This document shows positions 18,919-28,947 of a stretch of DNA of 64,000 bases, one piece after another. The stretch is taken from positions 533,173 to 597,172 of the forward strand of contig CP070695.1 in assembly GCA_020353515.1 (NCBI GenBank), read 5' to 3'. The position numbers and the translations under genes are program-made. This DNA comes from Candidatus Heimdallarchaeota archaeon (GTDB lineage: Archaea > Asgardarchaeota > Heimdallarchaeia > Hodarchaeales > Hodarchaeaceae). Numbering within the stretch: the stretch's first letter is position 1; each line of letters opens with the position of its first letter. The notes beneath the pieces are model-generated. The model ran no database searches and was not told where the DNA came from. It was given only the letters and a program-made list of their open reading frames with translations.

Positions 18919-21900
18919 TTAATAATATTTCCCTCTCACTCTATTAACCCATTTACTTGTTTCAAGGACGACGAGAGGTATCAGAGCAGCCACAATGCAC
19001 AAAAACCAATCGCCAATGTCAAGTGCAACAATATCAACATATAAACCAAACCCCTTGATTAAATTCTGGGAGAGATCAGGGAGATACATTAAGAAAAGAT
19101 GGATAAGTAGAATTGAAAAAGCAAGAACATAGGTATACCAGTAAGAATCCTCTTTAACAGCTTTCAAGAGAGATTTATCAATACGTCTAATAGATAGAAT
19201 AATCAATGGGATGGCTATATATAAGATTGTATGCATGTAAGTCCGTGCTTTGGCATGATTCCAGCTTTGGGGTCTTAAATTAGGGGAAGCCACTTCATCC
19301 TGAAAAATAGGGATATAAAATTCTTGGTTGATGTTATTTAAAGGAATGAAACTGAAGTAAGTTCCGAAATAGACTACATAGATGACTGTTGCTAATGTAA
19401 TCGATGTCAATAATAATGTAAGAGCTAATCTTCTATTGAATATCCCCGCTGTATCTATTGGATCACGATCCATGATATCTTTGGGGATTCCGTCAATAAT
19501 TAAAGCCAGTGGAGGGAATGTATGTGCAATACCAAATATGTAGGCACGCTGAAGATGATCCATTAATTCAAAACCTGGAATAAACCCAGAGATAAACGAG
19601 GCACCAATGTAGCACCCTGCTTCAGCTAAATTTGCACATATATAAAAGAATATAATAACTCGAATCCTTTGAAAAAGAGCACGGCCTTCTCTGATTCCTG
19701 TCACAATAGAATTAAAGGAATCATCCGCAATGACGAGATCAGCAGCTTGTTTACTCACCTCAGTTCCAGCAATTCCCATTGCTATGCCTGCATCAGCCAT
19801 ACTTAGTGCAAGAGCATCATTGACTCCATCACCTGTCATCGCAACAACACGGTTTTGTTGCTGATACCGTGCAACAATAATTTGTTTATCCTGAGGCGCA
19901 ACACGGGCAAAAACTCTCGTATTAACAAAGTCTTGGTCAGCGAGCTCAGAAGCCATCTTTCCTTCATGTGTTTGATGTTGCTTCTGATAAACCATCCCAA
20001 TGCTATTTGCGATAGAAGATGCTGTAACAGGACTATCACCAGTAATCATAATAGGTACGATTCCTGCTTGAATTGTCTCATTTACAGATTCATCAACAAG
20101 GTCTCTTGGAGGATCCAAGACTGTAACAAATCCAAGATAAGATAGGTTGGTTTCAACTTCCTCTCGTTCTTCCTCACCCTTCTGTGGGAGCTTATCGATA
20201 TTTTTATATGCAAGAGACAATATTCTGTAACCTTGGCCTGCAAATTGCTCCGTATATTCCATTATCTTCTTTTTATCAGCATTAGTTAGAGCTTTACTCT
20301 TTTCTTTGTAACCAATCGAGTTACATCTGGGTAAAAGAACTTCCGTGGCACCTTTGCAAAAAATAACTAACTCAGAGTCTTTTGTGTTGAATACTTTACT
20401 CATGCGTTTTAAAGAAGAATCAAATGGATATTCTCTCTCCAGTTCATAGATTTGTTTAACCTTCTCTTTTTCAATATTAGTCTTGTTAAAAACTGCTAGT
20501 AGGGCACTTTCGGTCGGACTGCCTGTTCCAGTATATACATTCTGCTTCGTTGCCTCAATATATTCTTCAATGATTTCACTATCGTTGTTCAACATCCCAG
20601 ATGTAATTAGTGTTCCTAGAGAGGAGTTAAGTACAACGGGTTCCGATTTAAGGGATTTTGCTTCTTTTTCACCTATCTTTTCCATATCCTTGTCTAATTT
20701 CACAATTTTACCTTCAGGAGAATACCCCAAACCAGTAACATAATAGTGTGTGTCTGTAGTGGCATCCCAAATTCTTTTCACAGTCATTTGACCTGCAGTA
20801 ATAGTACCAGTCTTGTCAGAACATAAAATAGAAATCCTGCCCAAGCTTTCAATTGAAGCCAAGTTTCTAATGATCACTCGGTGTTTAGCCATAGCAAGGA
20901 CACCAGTAATTAAGATAATCGTAGTTAACAGGGGAATATTGATCGGAACTACACTCATGGCCTTGATGATAATGTTGCTAACGTCAAAAATTATTACACC
21001 AATGAGTTCTGTGGGCTTTTTTAAACTGAGTATTCCTTCTTCTAATTGATCAAGAATCCTCGCTCCTTGATAGATAATCAACATACTAAAGACAATAAGC
21101 ATTCCAAATGCTAGATAATTGCCGATAACATTGACTTTTTGACGTATAGGAATGTCTCCTGTGTTCAATTCTTCTAATTCTAGACTAATTTTTCCAAATT
21201 CCGTATTTCCACCTGTATTCACAACCATTGCTAAACCAGATCCCATTGTAGCAAAGGTTCCGTTGAAAAGCATGTTCTTTCTGTCACCAATTGGAGTTTC
21301 AAGTGCAAAAGGTGCTTCCCCTGTTTCCACTTTCGTAGTAGGGACGCTTTCTCCAGTTAATGATGATTCGTTAACCTGGAGAGAGCTTGATTTAATCACT
21401 CTAGCATCAGCAGGAATTTTATCTCCTTGAGCGATTTTTATGATATCACCTGGAACAACTTCCTCAGTAGGAATTTCCACCTCATTACTATCACGGATGA
21501 CACGAGCCTCTGGAGCTGCAAGTTTGTGAAGAGCCTCTATCTTTTTTTGCGCACGTGCTTGTTGAATGATCGCAATAAGGAAATTTACACCAACAATGAC
21601 TACCCATTGTGCCGCTGTAAACCAAATAGAGGTATCCGCAGGATCGATAAATAGATAAAAAAATGCTAAGAGAAAAATGAAAGATGTCATTATGAGATAA
21701 ATAACTATTAGTGTGTTTAACAACGGAGCTAAATATACCTGCCAGAAACTCTGTTTTGGTTTAGGAATTAAATTGACACCATATTTCGCCAATCTCCTTG
21801 ATGCATCGTCTTGTGATAATCCTTTTTCAAGATCCGAATCTAATTGCGAAACAAGTTCATTTAGCTCAAGTGAATGTCCACTAATAGCAGTGGGTTTCTG

Positions 21901-21921
21901 TTCTATGTCAATTATTGCCAT
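18919..21921 (-). CDS. P-type cation-transporting ATPase
   Basis: 1000 aa, an integral membrane pump of the P2/P3 class. N-terminal Cation_ATPase_N region (about 15-60); actuator TGES (189-192); phosphorylation site DKTGT with Asp369; nucleotide site KGAT (FCKGATEVLLP); MITGDSPVTA; and MTGDGVNDALAL in the hinge. Membrane helices M1-M4 lie before the phosphorylation domain, and about six helices make up the C-terminal 270 residues. M4 reads SVVPINIPLL (325-330) where Ca2+ pumps have PEGLP, so the key ion-binding Glu of M4 is missing and the cation cannot be assigned. M6 has NLAEAGCY. A TATA box and GGAAGGATC ribosome site precede it. Stands alone as a transcription unit. Confidence 0.9.
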   Translation of the reverse strand: MAIIDIEQKPTAISGHSLELNELVSQLDSDLEKGLSQDDASRRLAKYGVNLIPKPKQSFWQVYLAPLLNTLIVIYLIMTSFIFLLAFFYLFIDPADTSIWFTAAQWVVIVGVNFLIAIIQQARAQKKIEALHKLAAPEARVIRDSNEVEIPTEEVVPGDIIKIAQGDKIPADARVIKSSSLQVNESSLTGESVPTTKVETGEAPFALETPIGDRKNMLFNGTFATMGSGLAMVVNTGGNTEFGKISLELEELNTGDIPIRQKVNVIGNYLAFGMLIVFSMLIIYQGARILDQLEEGILSLKKPTELIGVIIFDVSNIIIKAMSVVPINIPLLTTIILITGVLAMAKHRVIIRNLASIESLGRISILCSDKTGTITAGQMTVKRIWDATTDTHYYVTGLGYSPEGKIVKLDKDMEKIGEKEAKSLKSEPVVLNSSLGTLITSGMLNNDSEIIEEYIEATKQNVYTGTGSPTESALLAVFNKTNIEKEKVKQIYELEREYPFDSSLKRMSKVFNTKDSELVIFCKGATEVLLPRCNSIGYKEKSKALTNADKKKIMEYTEQFAGQGYRILSLAYKNIDKLPQKGEEEREEVETNLSYLGFVTVLDPPRDLVDESVNETIQAGIVPIMITGDSPVTASSIANSIGMVYQKQHQTHEGKMASELADQDFVNTRVFARVAPQDKQIIVARYQQQNRVVAMTGDGVNDALALSMADAGIAMGIAGTEVSKQAADLVIADDSFNSIVTGIREGRALFQRIRVIIFFYICANLAEAGCYIGASFISGFIPGFELMDHLQRAYIFGIAHTFPPLALIIDGIPKDIMDRDPIDTAGIFNRRLALTLLLTSITLATVIYVVYFGTYFSFIPLNNINQEFYIPIFQDEVASPNLRPQSWNHAKARTYMHTILYIAIPLIILSIRRIDKSLLKAVKEDSYWYTYVLAFSILLIHLFLMYLPDLSQNLIKGFGLYVDIVALDIGDWFLCIVAALIPLVVLETSKWVNRVRGKYY

Positions 21922-21924
21922 AAA

Positions 21925-21959
21925 GATCCTTCCTGCATGGTAAAATCCTTTTATAATAT
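21925..21959 (-). promoter_or_regulatory. Promoter and ribosome site of the P-type ATPase
   Basis: On the minus strand, ATATTATAAAAGG (21947-21959) is an archaeal TATA box, and GGAAGGATC (21925-21933) is a strong Shine-Dalgarno next to the ATG. The leader is short. Confidence 0.5.
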
Positions 21960-22294
21960 GGATATTGAATACTCTTATTTAATGATATTCACTTTTTCAA
22001 AAAACTCTGCTTACATATTCAGGTAGTTTCCAATAGTGGTAGTTCCCCCTGATTCTATTGTGTACAATATCTATGGAGAAGCGCTCTTCTTCAGTGTTTT
22101 AGGAACATACATTCCAGTAAGATCACTGAAAAACAAAGAACCAACTCTATTGTTAAGGAGTCTTTGAGTTATCTTTTTTTTATCTCAATTCATTTTTCTG
22201 AAAAGAAAAGTTCTTCTGTTAACCAGAATTCAACGCATAAAAATCAAAATATATGAACCTGAATTACTAGCCAGTACCAACGGATGAGATTTAA
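21960..22294. other. Intergenic region between divergent ATPase and ABC genes
   Basis: 335 bases with no gene. The right end has AAAATATATGAAC near 22245, a likely TATA box for the ABC operon. In the middle, TTCAGTG (22093-22099) and CACTGAA (near 22126) form a weak inverted repeat with a long loop. No tRNA-like fold was seen. Confidence 0.3.
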
Positions 22295-23005
22295 ATGGAT
22301 AACGACCATAAAAGTAATATTATTCTAAAAAACATACAAAAAACCTATTTGTTAGGAAAACAAAGTGTCCCAGCTCTGCGTGGGATAGATATCGAAATTA
22401 AAAGGGGGGAGTTTATTGGTGTCACAGGACCTTCGGGTTGCGGGAAAACTACACTTCTAAACTTAATTGGAGCAATTGACAAAGCAACTAGAGGGACAAT
22501 TATTGTCAATAATATTAATCTCACCACAGCATCTGATAATACTCTTGCAGATATTAGATTAAAACATATAGGTTTTATTTTTCAATTTTACAACCTTTTG
22601 AGCTATTTCACGGCACGAGAGAATGTTGAAATGCCTATGACATTTTTAGGGGTTCCTAAGAAAAAAAGAAGAACTAGAGCAAAAGAACTGCTATCTTCTT
22701 TAGGGATTGGAGATCGTGCTGATCATCTACCAAGTGAATTGAGTGGAGGCGAGCAACAGCGTGTCGCTATTGCACGTGCTTTAGCGAATAACCCTTCCAT
22801 CATTTTAGCAGATGAACCAACAGGAGATCTCGACTCTGTAACTGGAGAAGAGATTATGAATATACTTGTTGACTTAAATAAAGAACGAGGGGTAATAATT
22901 GTACTTGTAACACATGACCCCCCTACTGCGCAATATGCAGATCGTATTCTTTCAATGCATGATGGGAAAATCGTCAAGGACATTATTAGTCCACTAAAAA
23001 CCTAG
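22295..23005 (+). CDS. ABC transporter ATP-binding protein (LolD/MacB type)
   Basis: 236 aa, cytoplasmic. Walker A GPSGCGKTT; Q-loop FIFQFYNLLSYFTA; signature LSGGEQQRVAIARAL; Walker B IILADEPTGDLDS; H-loop VLVTHD. The NLLSYFTARENVEMP region and length are typical of the LolD/FtsE/MacB family, whose partners are FtsX-type permeases rather than classic importers. The next gene encodes such a permease, only 16 bases after this stop. They should form a mechanotransmission-type ABC complex acting on lipoproteins, lipids or peptides, or on cell envelope signalling. Confidence 0.9.
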   Translation: MDNDHKSNIILKNIQKTYLLGKQSVPALRGIDIEIKRGEFIGVTGPSGCGKTTLLNLIGAIDKATRGTIIVNNINLTTASDNTLADIRLKHIGFIFQFYNLLSYFTARENVEMPMTFLGVPKKKRRTRAKELLSSLGIGDRADHLPSELSGGEQQRVAIARALANNPSIILADEPTGDLDSVTGEEIMNILVDLNKERGVIIVLVTHDPPTAQYADRILSMHDGKIVKDIISPLKT

Positions 23006-23021
23006 GAATGGAGGTGATTAT

Positions 23022-26000
23022 ACGCCAATTCGTGTCCCTTGGTTTTATGCAGAATTTATTCTCAGAACTATTCGTAAGAAAAAAGCACGGGCTATTTTGG
23101 GTTTTCTTGGAATGATGGTAAGCGTGTCTTTGATTGTTTCTATGAATGTTTTGATTGACTCTCTCGCAGCTGACTCACTAGCGATAGCAACCGCCTCAGC
23201 AGGAGAAGTAGATGTTGAATTTGAACTAGTGAGTGCAGATAATCACAATGTTTTTACATGGGCAATAGATGTGAATATTACCGATCAACTTGAAATCAAT
23301 GATGTTTTCGACGATGGGTCTTGGGATGGATCTTCATTAACTAAATTGGGGTTTTTTCGACCTTGGTTCAATGCCACAGAATTAGTGCAGATCTATAACA
23401 AACAACCAGAATTAAGAGGTGTAAGTCCACGGTTAATAATAGATTCTGATTATGTACGGACCTCCTCAGAACGATCTGAACCATTTCCCACATCACTAAT
23501 TTTCATAAATACAACGAGAGAGGATCAACTAGATATAGGATCGCTTGTGAGTTATCAGAAAAATACTCCAGTTCCAAAACTTGAAGCAAACCAAGTTTAT
23601 ATTCTACCTTCTGCTGCTAGATCTTTAAACGTCACGACAGGAGATTTAATTGAGATTGAGCTTTATCCCTTTGGCCTCAATGATAATAAAAATCGATCTG
23701 AGATCCTAGGACTTAATGGAACCATTAATTTGAGTATTGCATCAATCGTTAAAAATCAAGAACGATTCGAGTCGGGACTTTCTAATGCTATCCTATTGGA
23801 TTATGATATGCTCTTTACAATCTTTCAAAATTATAACATAACAACAAAAGAGATTGCCAATCAAATAGTAGGAGCTTTTCCAGATGTAGACGGCATCCAG
23901 GGAGGTGGAACTTACAATTATAGAGATTTAGAAGGTATGAAGGCAAAAACCCTGAAGATAGGAGAAAAATTAACTAGCTTACTCCCTTATGACACAGTAT
24001 TCCCATCCGAAGATCAGCAGTATCATATTATGTTCTCAATCTCTTTTCCAAGAGTTCAAGCCATTCTATTCATTGCTGAGATTTCAACAATTGCACGGGT
24101 GCTTTTAGATTTCATGGCTGCTATCGCATTAATAATTGGAGGCGTTTTAATCTATTCGCTACAGACAGTAAGTGTAGAAGAACGTATAAGAGATTTTGCA
24201 ATAATGAGGACAGTTGGAGGAAAACGAAGACAAATTTGGATTATGGTAGCTATTGAGGGCCTCTCTATTGTAACTTTAGGTAGTATTACTGGAATATTTG
24301 CATCTTTAGGGCTAGCTCCAATCTTTATGCGAATCATGAGATTTGGAGACATAGCTTTGGTCATCTCTGAAGTTTCAGTTTTGACTGGACTAGTAGCAGG
24401 ATTAGGGATTGGAATCGTTTCATCTTTTTTACCAGCTTATAGGGCAACCGCAACCAATATCGTGAAAGGATTAGACCCATTACGTCAATCTATACCTGAA
24501 GCAAAATTCTCTAGAGAGAGAGGAATTAACCTGACTTTGTTAGGAGTAGGGATAGTGTTAACCATAACCTCAGCTATTGTAGTTGTTGCAATTCCTCAAG
24601 TATTAGTGGGTGGTGGATTCATATGGTTAGCTTTTCTAATTTTTGGATTGCTTTTAGTATTATTAATAGGATTAGACCTTATTTCAGTGGCATTGCTGAT
24701 TCCCGTTATGGAATTTCTTTTTTCTTTGCCTTTAGAACTTTTCAGAAAAACTAGGAAAGTCAAAGATATTGTTGTTCGTTCTTTGAGGAGAAACAGAAGA
24801 CGAACAACAGCTACAGCAGTCATGTTTAGTCTTAGCTTTGCCTTTGTCTTCTTTGTAGGAGTTACTATGGAAGTGGATGCCGCAACAGCAGAGTATAATG
24901 CAATTATGTCAAATGGTAGTGATGTTGTTCTCACAAGTCAGCGTACAGGTTTTTTCTTTTTCTTTTTTGGTAGTAGAGACAAAGTTTACTACCCTATAAA
25001 TTATGGTGAACAGATCAAAAACAGATTTCTTGAACAAGAACGCCACCGATTAGGGAATGATTCTCTAGAACTTAAACGCTATAACCGTTCCTTGAGCTTT
25101 ACAGAAGTGACACCAGATTTGTCATATGCTAGAACTATGTTTAGTTTAACCGAGGGAAATGAAACCAAAGAATATGATGCAAGCGTAAGAATTGGAGACG
25201 CCTCATTCTTTGATTCACTTTCAGCAAATATTTATGGAATCGCTCCCAATTTCCTAGATATCTTATATAACAGAATCACTTTTTCTCAAGGATCTCTTAC
25301 CGATATAACAGCTGTAGCAGAAGGTGAGTTAAATACAGCGGTAATATCAACTGGATTAGCTTCAGAGTTTAACTTAAAGAGAGGTGATCCTTTCAGGTTA
25401 CGTATTTCGACATTTAATGCCACTTATGACATATTAAACCTAACTGTAAAAGCTGTACTGGATGCAGCTCCAGGATTCTCTGGATTCAGCACAGGAACAG
25501 GATTTGGTGGATCAGACGTCTGGGTCAGTCAAGAAACTTGGCAATCATTACGTCAGATAATTCACTCAGAGAAATTACTTGCTCCATTTGGATATCTCCC
25601 AATCGAAAAGATATTCTTCAAAATTGAAGACCCTGAAGCTGGACACGATCCTGATTTTAAGCTTGAACTCGGAAAGAAACTTGGTGAGTTCCTGTCGATT
25701 TATTATCCTGATGCAGCCAATGAGGTCACCGTAGAAGAAGTTGAGAATGCAAAGGAATCCGCAGCATCAGGTCAGGCATTATTCAGTACTATAATGAGTT
25801 TAGCTGTTATAATTTCATTTTTTGGATTAATGAGTTCAATGTATAGTTCGGTTCAGGAAAGTCAATTCGAGATCGGTGTTTTAAAGTCAATGGGATTGAG
25901 AAATGGTGATGTTCGTAATTACCTTATATTTGAAAGTACTATTCTCACGTTGAGTTCAGGAGCCTGTGGAGCTCTAATCGGGTATATTTTGGCGTATACC

Positions 26001-26171
26001 TTTGAATTTCAATCAGCGAGCTTCTCAGAGTCACCTATAATTTTTGTCGTACCATGGTTCCTTTTAACATTCCTTTTTGTCACATCTATTATTGTTGGTA
26101 TACTTGGAGCTGTGATACCTGGTCGGATTGTAGTGAGTAAAAGTCCTGTAGAGATTCTTCGAAGAGGATGA
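23022..26171 (+). CDS. FtsX/MacB-like ABC permease with large outside domains
   Basis: About 1050 aa. The frame is open upstream of the first TTG (23097). The upstream part reads RVPWFYAEFILRTIRKKKAR, the normal cytoplasmic start of such permeases, and is preceded by a perfect ribosome site GGAGGTGAT (23010-23018). The only codons at the right distance are ACG (23022) or ATT (23028), so the start is non-canonical or a base is wrong. First helix about 30 residues in; outside domain of about 300 aa; helices near 350-470 and 500-560; second FtsX half starting KDIVVRSLRRNRRR; another outside domain; three final helices with FGLMSSMYSSVQES. Two FtsX domains in one chain means one polypeptide supplies both permease halves. 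Confidence 0.85.
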   Translation, partial: TPIRVPWFYAEFILRTIRKKKARAILGFLGMMVSVSLIVSMNVLIDSLAADSLAIATASAGEVDVEFELVSADNHNVFTWAIDVNITDQLEINDVFDDGSWDGSSLTKLGFFRPWFNATELVQIYNKQPELRGVSPRLIIDSDYVRTSSERSEPFPTSLIFINTTREDQLDIGSLVSYQKNTPVPKLEANQVYILPSAARSLNVTTGDLIEIELYPFGLNDNKNRSEILGLNGTINLSIASIVKNQERFESGLSNAILLDYDMLFTIFQNYNITTKEIANQIVGAFPDVDGIQGGGTYNYRDLEGMKAKTLKIGEKLTSLLPYDTVFPSEDQQYHIMFSISFPRVQAILFIAEISTIARVLLDFMAAIALIIGGVLIYSLQTVSVEERIRDFAIMRTVGGKRRQIWIMVAIEGLSIVTLGSITGIFASLGLAPIFMRIMRFGDIALVISEVSVLTGLVAGLGIGIVSSFLPAYRATATNIVKGLDPLRQSIPEAKFSRERGINLTLLGVGIVLTITSAIVVVAIPQVLVGGGFIWLAFLIFGLLLVLLIGLDLISVALLIPVMEFLFSLPLELFRKTRKVKDIVVRSLRRNRRRTTATAVMFSLSFAFVFFVGVTMEVDAATAEYNAIMSNGSDVVLTSQRTGFFFFFFGSRDKVYYPINYGEQIKNRFLEQERHRLGNDSLELKRYNRSLSFTEVTPDLSYARTMFSLTEGNETKEYDASVRIGDASFFDSLSANIYGIAPNFLDILYNRITFSQGSLTDITAVAEGELNTAVISTGLASEFNLKRGDPFRLRISTFNATYDILNLTVKAVLDAAPGFSGFSTGTGFGGSDVWVSQETWQSLRQIIHSEKLLAPFGYLPIEKIFFKIEDPEAGHDPDFKLELGKKLGEFLSIYYPDAANEVTVEEVENAKESAASGQALFSTIMSLAVIISFFGLMSSMYSSVQESQFEIGVLKSMGLRNGDVRNYLIFESTILTLSSGACGALIGYILAYTFEFQSASFSESPIIFVVPWFLLTFLFVTSIIVGILGAVIPGRIVVSKSPVEILRRG

Positions 26172-26201
26172 ACTCAAATATTTCTCCTAGAGTGGGCACA
26201 A

Positions 26202-27368
26202 ATGAAAAATGAATTTGACTTACTTATAATTGGAGCAGGCCCAGCAGGTCTTGCAACAGCACTAGGCGCGAGAAGAGGCGGTGTTGAAAAAATTCTGGTT
26301 GTAGATCAACAACCAGCAGTTGGCACTCAATTAAAAGGGCAATCAATTCATTATCGTCCAGATAAATTAACAAAGATCTTTCTAGGGGATCTTCCTCGAA
26401 AAGCATTTGTGAGTGAAGTAAAATCATTTGGAAGGAATTACTATTCTCCGTCAGGAAAAAAAACATTTCACCTAGAAGATAATGTTGAAAGGGTCTGGAT
26501 TGATTTTCGCCTGTTTCTGAATGAACTTGTTAAGGAAGCAGTATTGGAAGATATTTTTTTAAGAGTAAATTCTAAGGCAATTAACTTGAAAGCGTTATCA
26601 GACAGTCAATTACAAGTATCTATCAAAGATCTATTAAAAAATCAATCAGAAACTGTAACTACACAAGTAATTGTTGGTGCTGAAGGAGCGAATAGTATAA
26701 CAGCTCAACATCAACACTTACCTCATCCATCCCCTCTTTGTCCAATTATTAGAGGACATTTTTTTGGGGAATATAATGAAAATGATATGGAATTTCTATT
26801 TTTTTCTGATGAAAACTTAGATGTAGCAGGTACAAGCTTTATTTTTCCTCACGGACATCAAAATGCAGAATTCGGATTTATCATTTTTCCAGAGGTTTCT
26901 AGTGATCCTCTTCCTGATCATTGGAAAATCTGGAAGAAGGTGTTAAATAGTCCTATGGTTAGAGAAAAGATAAGAATCTCAAGATTCTATGAAACAACCA
27001 AGTCAACAATACCTATGGGTGGCCCAGTCTTAAAAATTTACAAAAACAATTGTTTTATTATCGGAGAAGCCGCAGGGCATGTCACCCCTTCGGGAGGCTC
27101 TGGAATTCTAACGGGACTGGAACTAGGTTTGTTTTTAGGAGAACAGCTAGGAAAATCTTTTCCAAAATGGGATGAAGAAACCCTTAGGAACATTGAACAT
27201 CAAATCCTAAATCACCCAACCCATGAAAAGCTTTCACTAATGGCTCAAATCATTCTTCCATTCCGAAGGAGGCTTTTTCAGGAACTACGAACATGGGAAA
27301 AAATTGATCAAGATTGGGAAAACATTACTGAAATCCTTTCACTTGCCTTTGCCCCTAAAAATGAATGA
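26202..27368 (+). CDS. FAD-dependent oxidoreductase, geranylgeranyl reductase family
   Basis: 388 aa. FAD-binding GAGPAGLATAL (about residues 11-21), then VVDQQPAVG, a GAEGANS segment (about 161-167) and the late GEAAGHVTPSGGSGI motif (about 285-299). In known geranylgeranyl reductases this last motif is typically GDAAG..P..GEGI. The family reduces isoprenoid chains of archaeal lipids or acts on quinones and other substrates. It lies 30 bases after the permease gene on the same strand and may be part of that operon, which would hint at a lipid or envelope link. Substrate cannot be read from the sequence. Confidence 0.75.
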   Translation: MKNEFDLLIIGAGPAGLATALGARRGGVEKILVVDQQPAVGTQLKGQSIHYRPDKLTKIFLGDLPRKAFVSEVKSFGRNYYSPSGKKTFHLEDNVERVWIDFRLFLNELVKEAVLEDIFLRVNSKAINLKALSDSQLQVSIKDLLKNQSETVTTQVIVGAEGANSITAQHQHLPHPSPLCPIIRGHFFGEYNENDMEFLFFSDENLDVAGTSFIFPHGHQNAEFGFIIFPEVSSDPLPDHWKIWKKVLNSPMVREKIRISRFYETTKSTIPMGGPVLKIYKNNCFIIGEAAGHVTPSGGSGILTGLELGLFLGEQLGKSFPKWDEETLRNIEHQILNHPTHEKLSLMAQIILPFRRRLFQELRTWEKIDQDWENITEILSLAFAPKNE

Positions 27369-27388
27369 AATTCATTAAGGATAATCAC

Positions 27389-28099
27389 TTAGATTACTAG
27401 AACACTTAGAGAAAGGAGGAAGATCGCAATATAATAAGTTACCATCACCTTCAAGACGTTTTTTGAAATTTTGTGATGAAACTCATGAATTCCAATCAGG
27501 GAATCAGAAACAATGAATATTAAAGCCCCAAAAACTACTACTATAGATTCTAATTTCCCTATAGCTATCCAGAGGAGAAAAGAAGAAACAAACATTAGAC
27601 TAATGACTACACAATATGCAATCACAGGAATTTTAAATTCTCCAAGACCAGTTTCCGACGAGTCGAGATATCGAAGGAACATGAACATGTATAATACTAC
27701 AACAAATACTACCACAGTAGATAGAATCAAATTATTAATTGTTAGGCCAATTGCAACCGCTTGACCCAGAAAAGCGATGCTTAGTAAAAATTGAGCTATT
27801 AAAAAAAGTGGTAAGCCAATCAAAATACCCTTTTCCAAACCAATGTCACCTGCAAAACAGAAAAAGAATGCTCCAAATAATATGAGATAGAAGAAGGAGT
27901 CATTAAGTCGCATAATTAAAACAAAAAAAGCTGCAAAAATTGCAGGTAATCCTTTAATGAAAGTACTGGTTGTATTAGCTAATCTCTGAATTGTTTGGTT
28001 CTCCACACGAATTTCTTTTACTTTAATACTCTTAAAAATTACGTAGATAGAAGCTAAAAGCAAAAAGATCAGAAAATAGATGAATAAAAATTCCCACAT
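27389..28099 (-). CDS. YhhN/TMEM86-family membrane protein
   Basis: 236 aa with about eight membrane helices. The family pattern is clear: FIKGLPAIFAAFF, then FFCFAGDIGLEKG (GD pair in a helix), and near the end FGALIFIVSDSLIG (the S-D pair). Animal relatives hydrolyse lysoplasmalogen; prokaryotic members are of uncertain function. It converges with the flavoprotein gene, separated by 20 bases. Membrane lipid work is a plausible but unproven theme with its neighbour. Confidence 0.7.
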   Translation of the reverse strand: MWEFLFIYFLIFLLLASIYVIFKSIKVKEIRVENQTIQRLANTTSTFIKGLPAIFAAFFVLIMRLNDSFFYLILFGAFFFCFAGDIGLEKGILIGLPLFLIAQFLLSIAFLGQAVAIGLTINNLILSTVVVFVVVLYMFMFLRYLDSSETGLGEFKIPVIAYCVVISLMFVSSFLLWIAIGKLESIVVVFGALIFIVSDSLIGIHEFHHKISKNVLKVMVTYYIAIFLLSLSVLVI

Positions 28100-28198
28100 G
28101 AAAATAAAAGGATAAAATTCTGTTTAAAAGGATTAAGTTATTATGTTTTTTGTGAGCTTATCAACTCTGATATAAGGACATTTGGTGTCACTTCGAAC

Positions 28199-28807
28199 AT
28201 GATTACCTGTATAGTGCTAGCTGCTGGCGAATCCAGACGTTTCCCAGGAAACAAACTACTTTTTGAGATCAAACCAAACCTAACAATTATCGAATATCTT
28301 CTGATGTCAATACTGGCTTCTAAGGTGGATCGGATATTTATTGTATTGGGGCATGAGGTAGAATTAGTCAATGAGAAAGTCCAAAGTTTAGATGCAGACA
28401 TACACACTATTATCAATCCACATTATAAGCAGGGAGGAATGTCCTCCTCTATACGACGGGGGATGGAAGAAGCGTTGGATAGTCACGCAGTTATGATCAC
28501 CCCAGCAGATATTCCCTTTATCCCCTCTGAAGTCTTTAACCAATTGATCGATCATTATCGTTCAATGTCACCTCTAATAATCATCCCTACTTACCAAGCA
28601 AGAAAAGGCCACCCTATTCTTATTAGCTCACAAGTTTTTAAACACGTCTTGAATATATCTGAGGAGAAAAGGGGTTTGAAGGAAATTATAGAACTGTTCA
28701 AAGAAAATATTACTTACCTTCCGACAAATTTTCAGGGAATACTTCACGATATTGATGATGTCTCTGATATAACTATAGTAAAATCCAAGATGGATATCGA
28801 TCAATGA
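28199..28807 (+). CDS. MocA-like molybdenum cofactor nucleotidyltransferase
   Basis: 202 aa. N-terminal signature VLAAGESRRFPGNKLL, the MobA/MocA nucleotidyltransferase loop; QGGMSSSIRRGM and MITPADIPFI (metal-binding Asp) in the middle; RKGHPILI towards the end. MocA enzymes attach CMP to molybdopterin, the cofactor form of the xanthine dehydrogenase family. As the first gene before a complete Mo-hydroxylase set, it fits cofactor maturation for that set. MobA (GMP) is less likely given the neighbours. ATG start at 28199. Confidence 0.8.
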   Translation: MITCIVLAAGESRRFPGNKLLFEIKPNLTIIEYLLMSILASKVDRIFIVLGHEVELVNEKVQSLDADIHTIINPHYKQGGMSSSIRRGMEEALDSHAVMITPADIPFIPSEVFNQLIDHYRSMSPLIIIPTYQARKGHPILISSQVFKHVLNISEEKRGLKEIIELFKENITYLPTNFQGILHDIDDVSDITIVKSKMDIDQ

Positions 28808-28947
28808 GAGAAACTTGAGAATGATGTTTTTCTCACAGACTATACTTATATAGAGAGATTGGCAGAGTGATAAAGATGCAAAGGAATTGAAAAAATTCTT
28901 TTTAAGCAAAGTATCTCCTCACCTAATTGCTATAAAAACGATGTCCC

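Noticed and set aside
22093..22132. Inverted repeat TTCAGTG/CACTGAA as a riboswitch or RNA gene
   Set aside because: Stem is only seven bases with a long loop, and no known aptamer pattern was seen.
23097..23099. TTG as the start of the FtsX-like permease
   Set aside because: It would remove the basic N-terminal segment and leave the perfect GGAGGTGAT 78 bases upstream without use.
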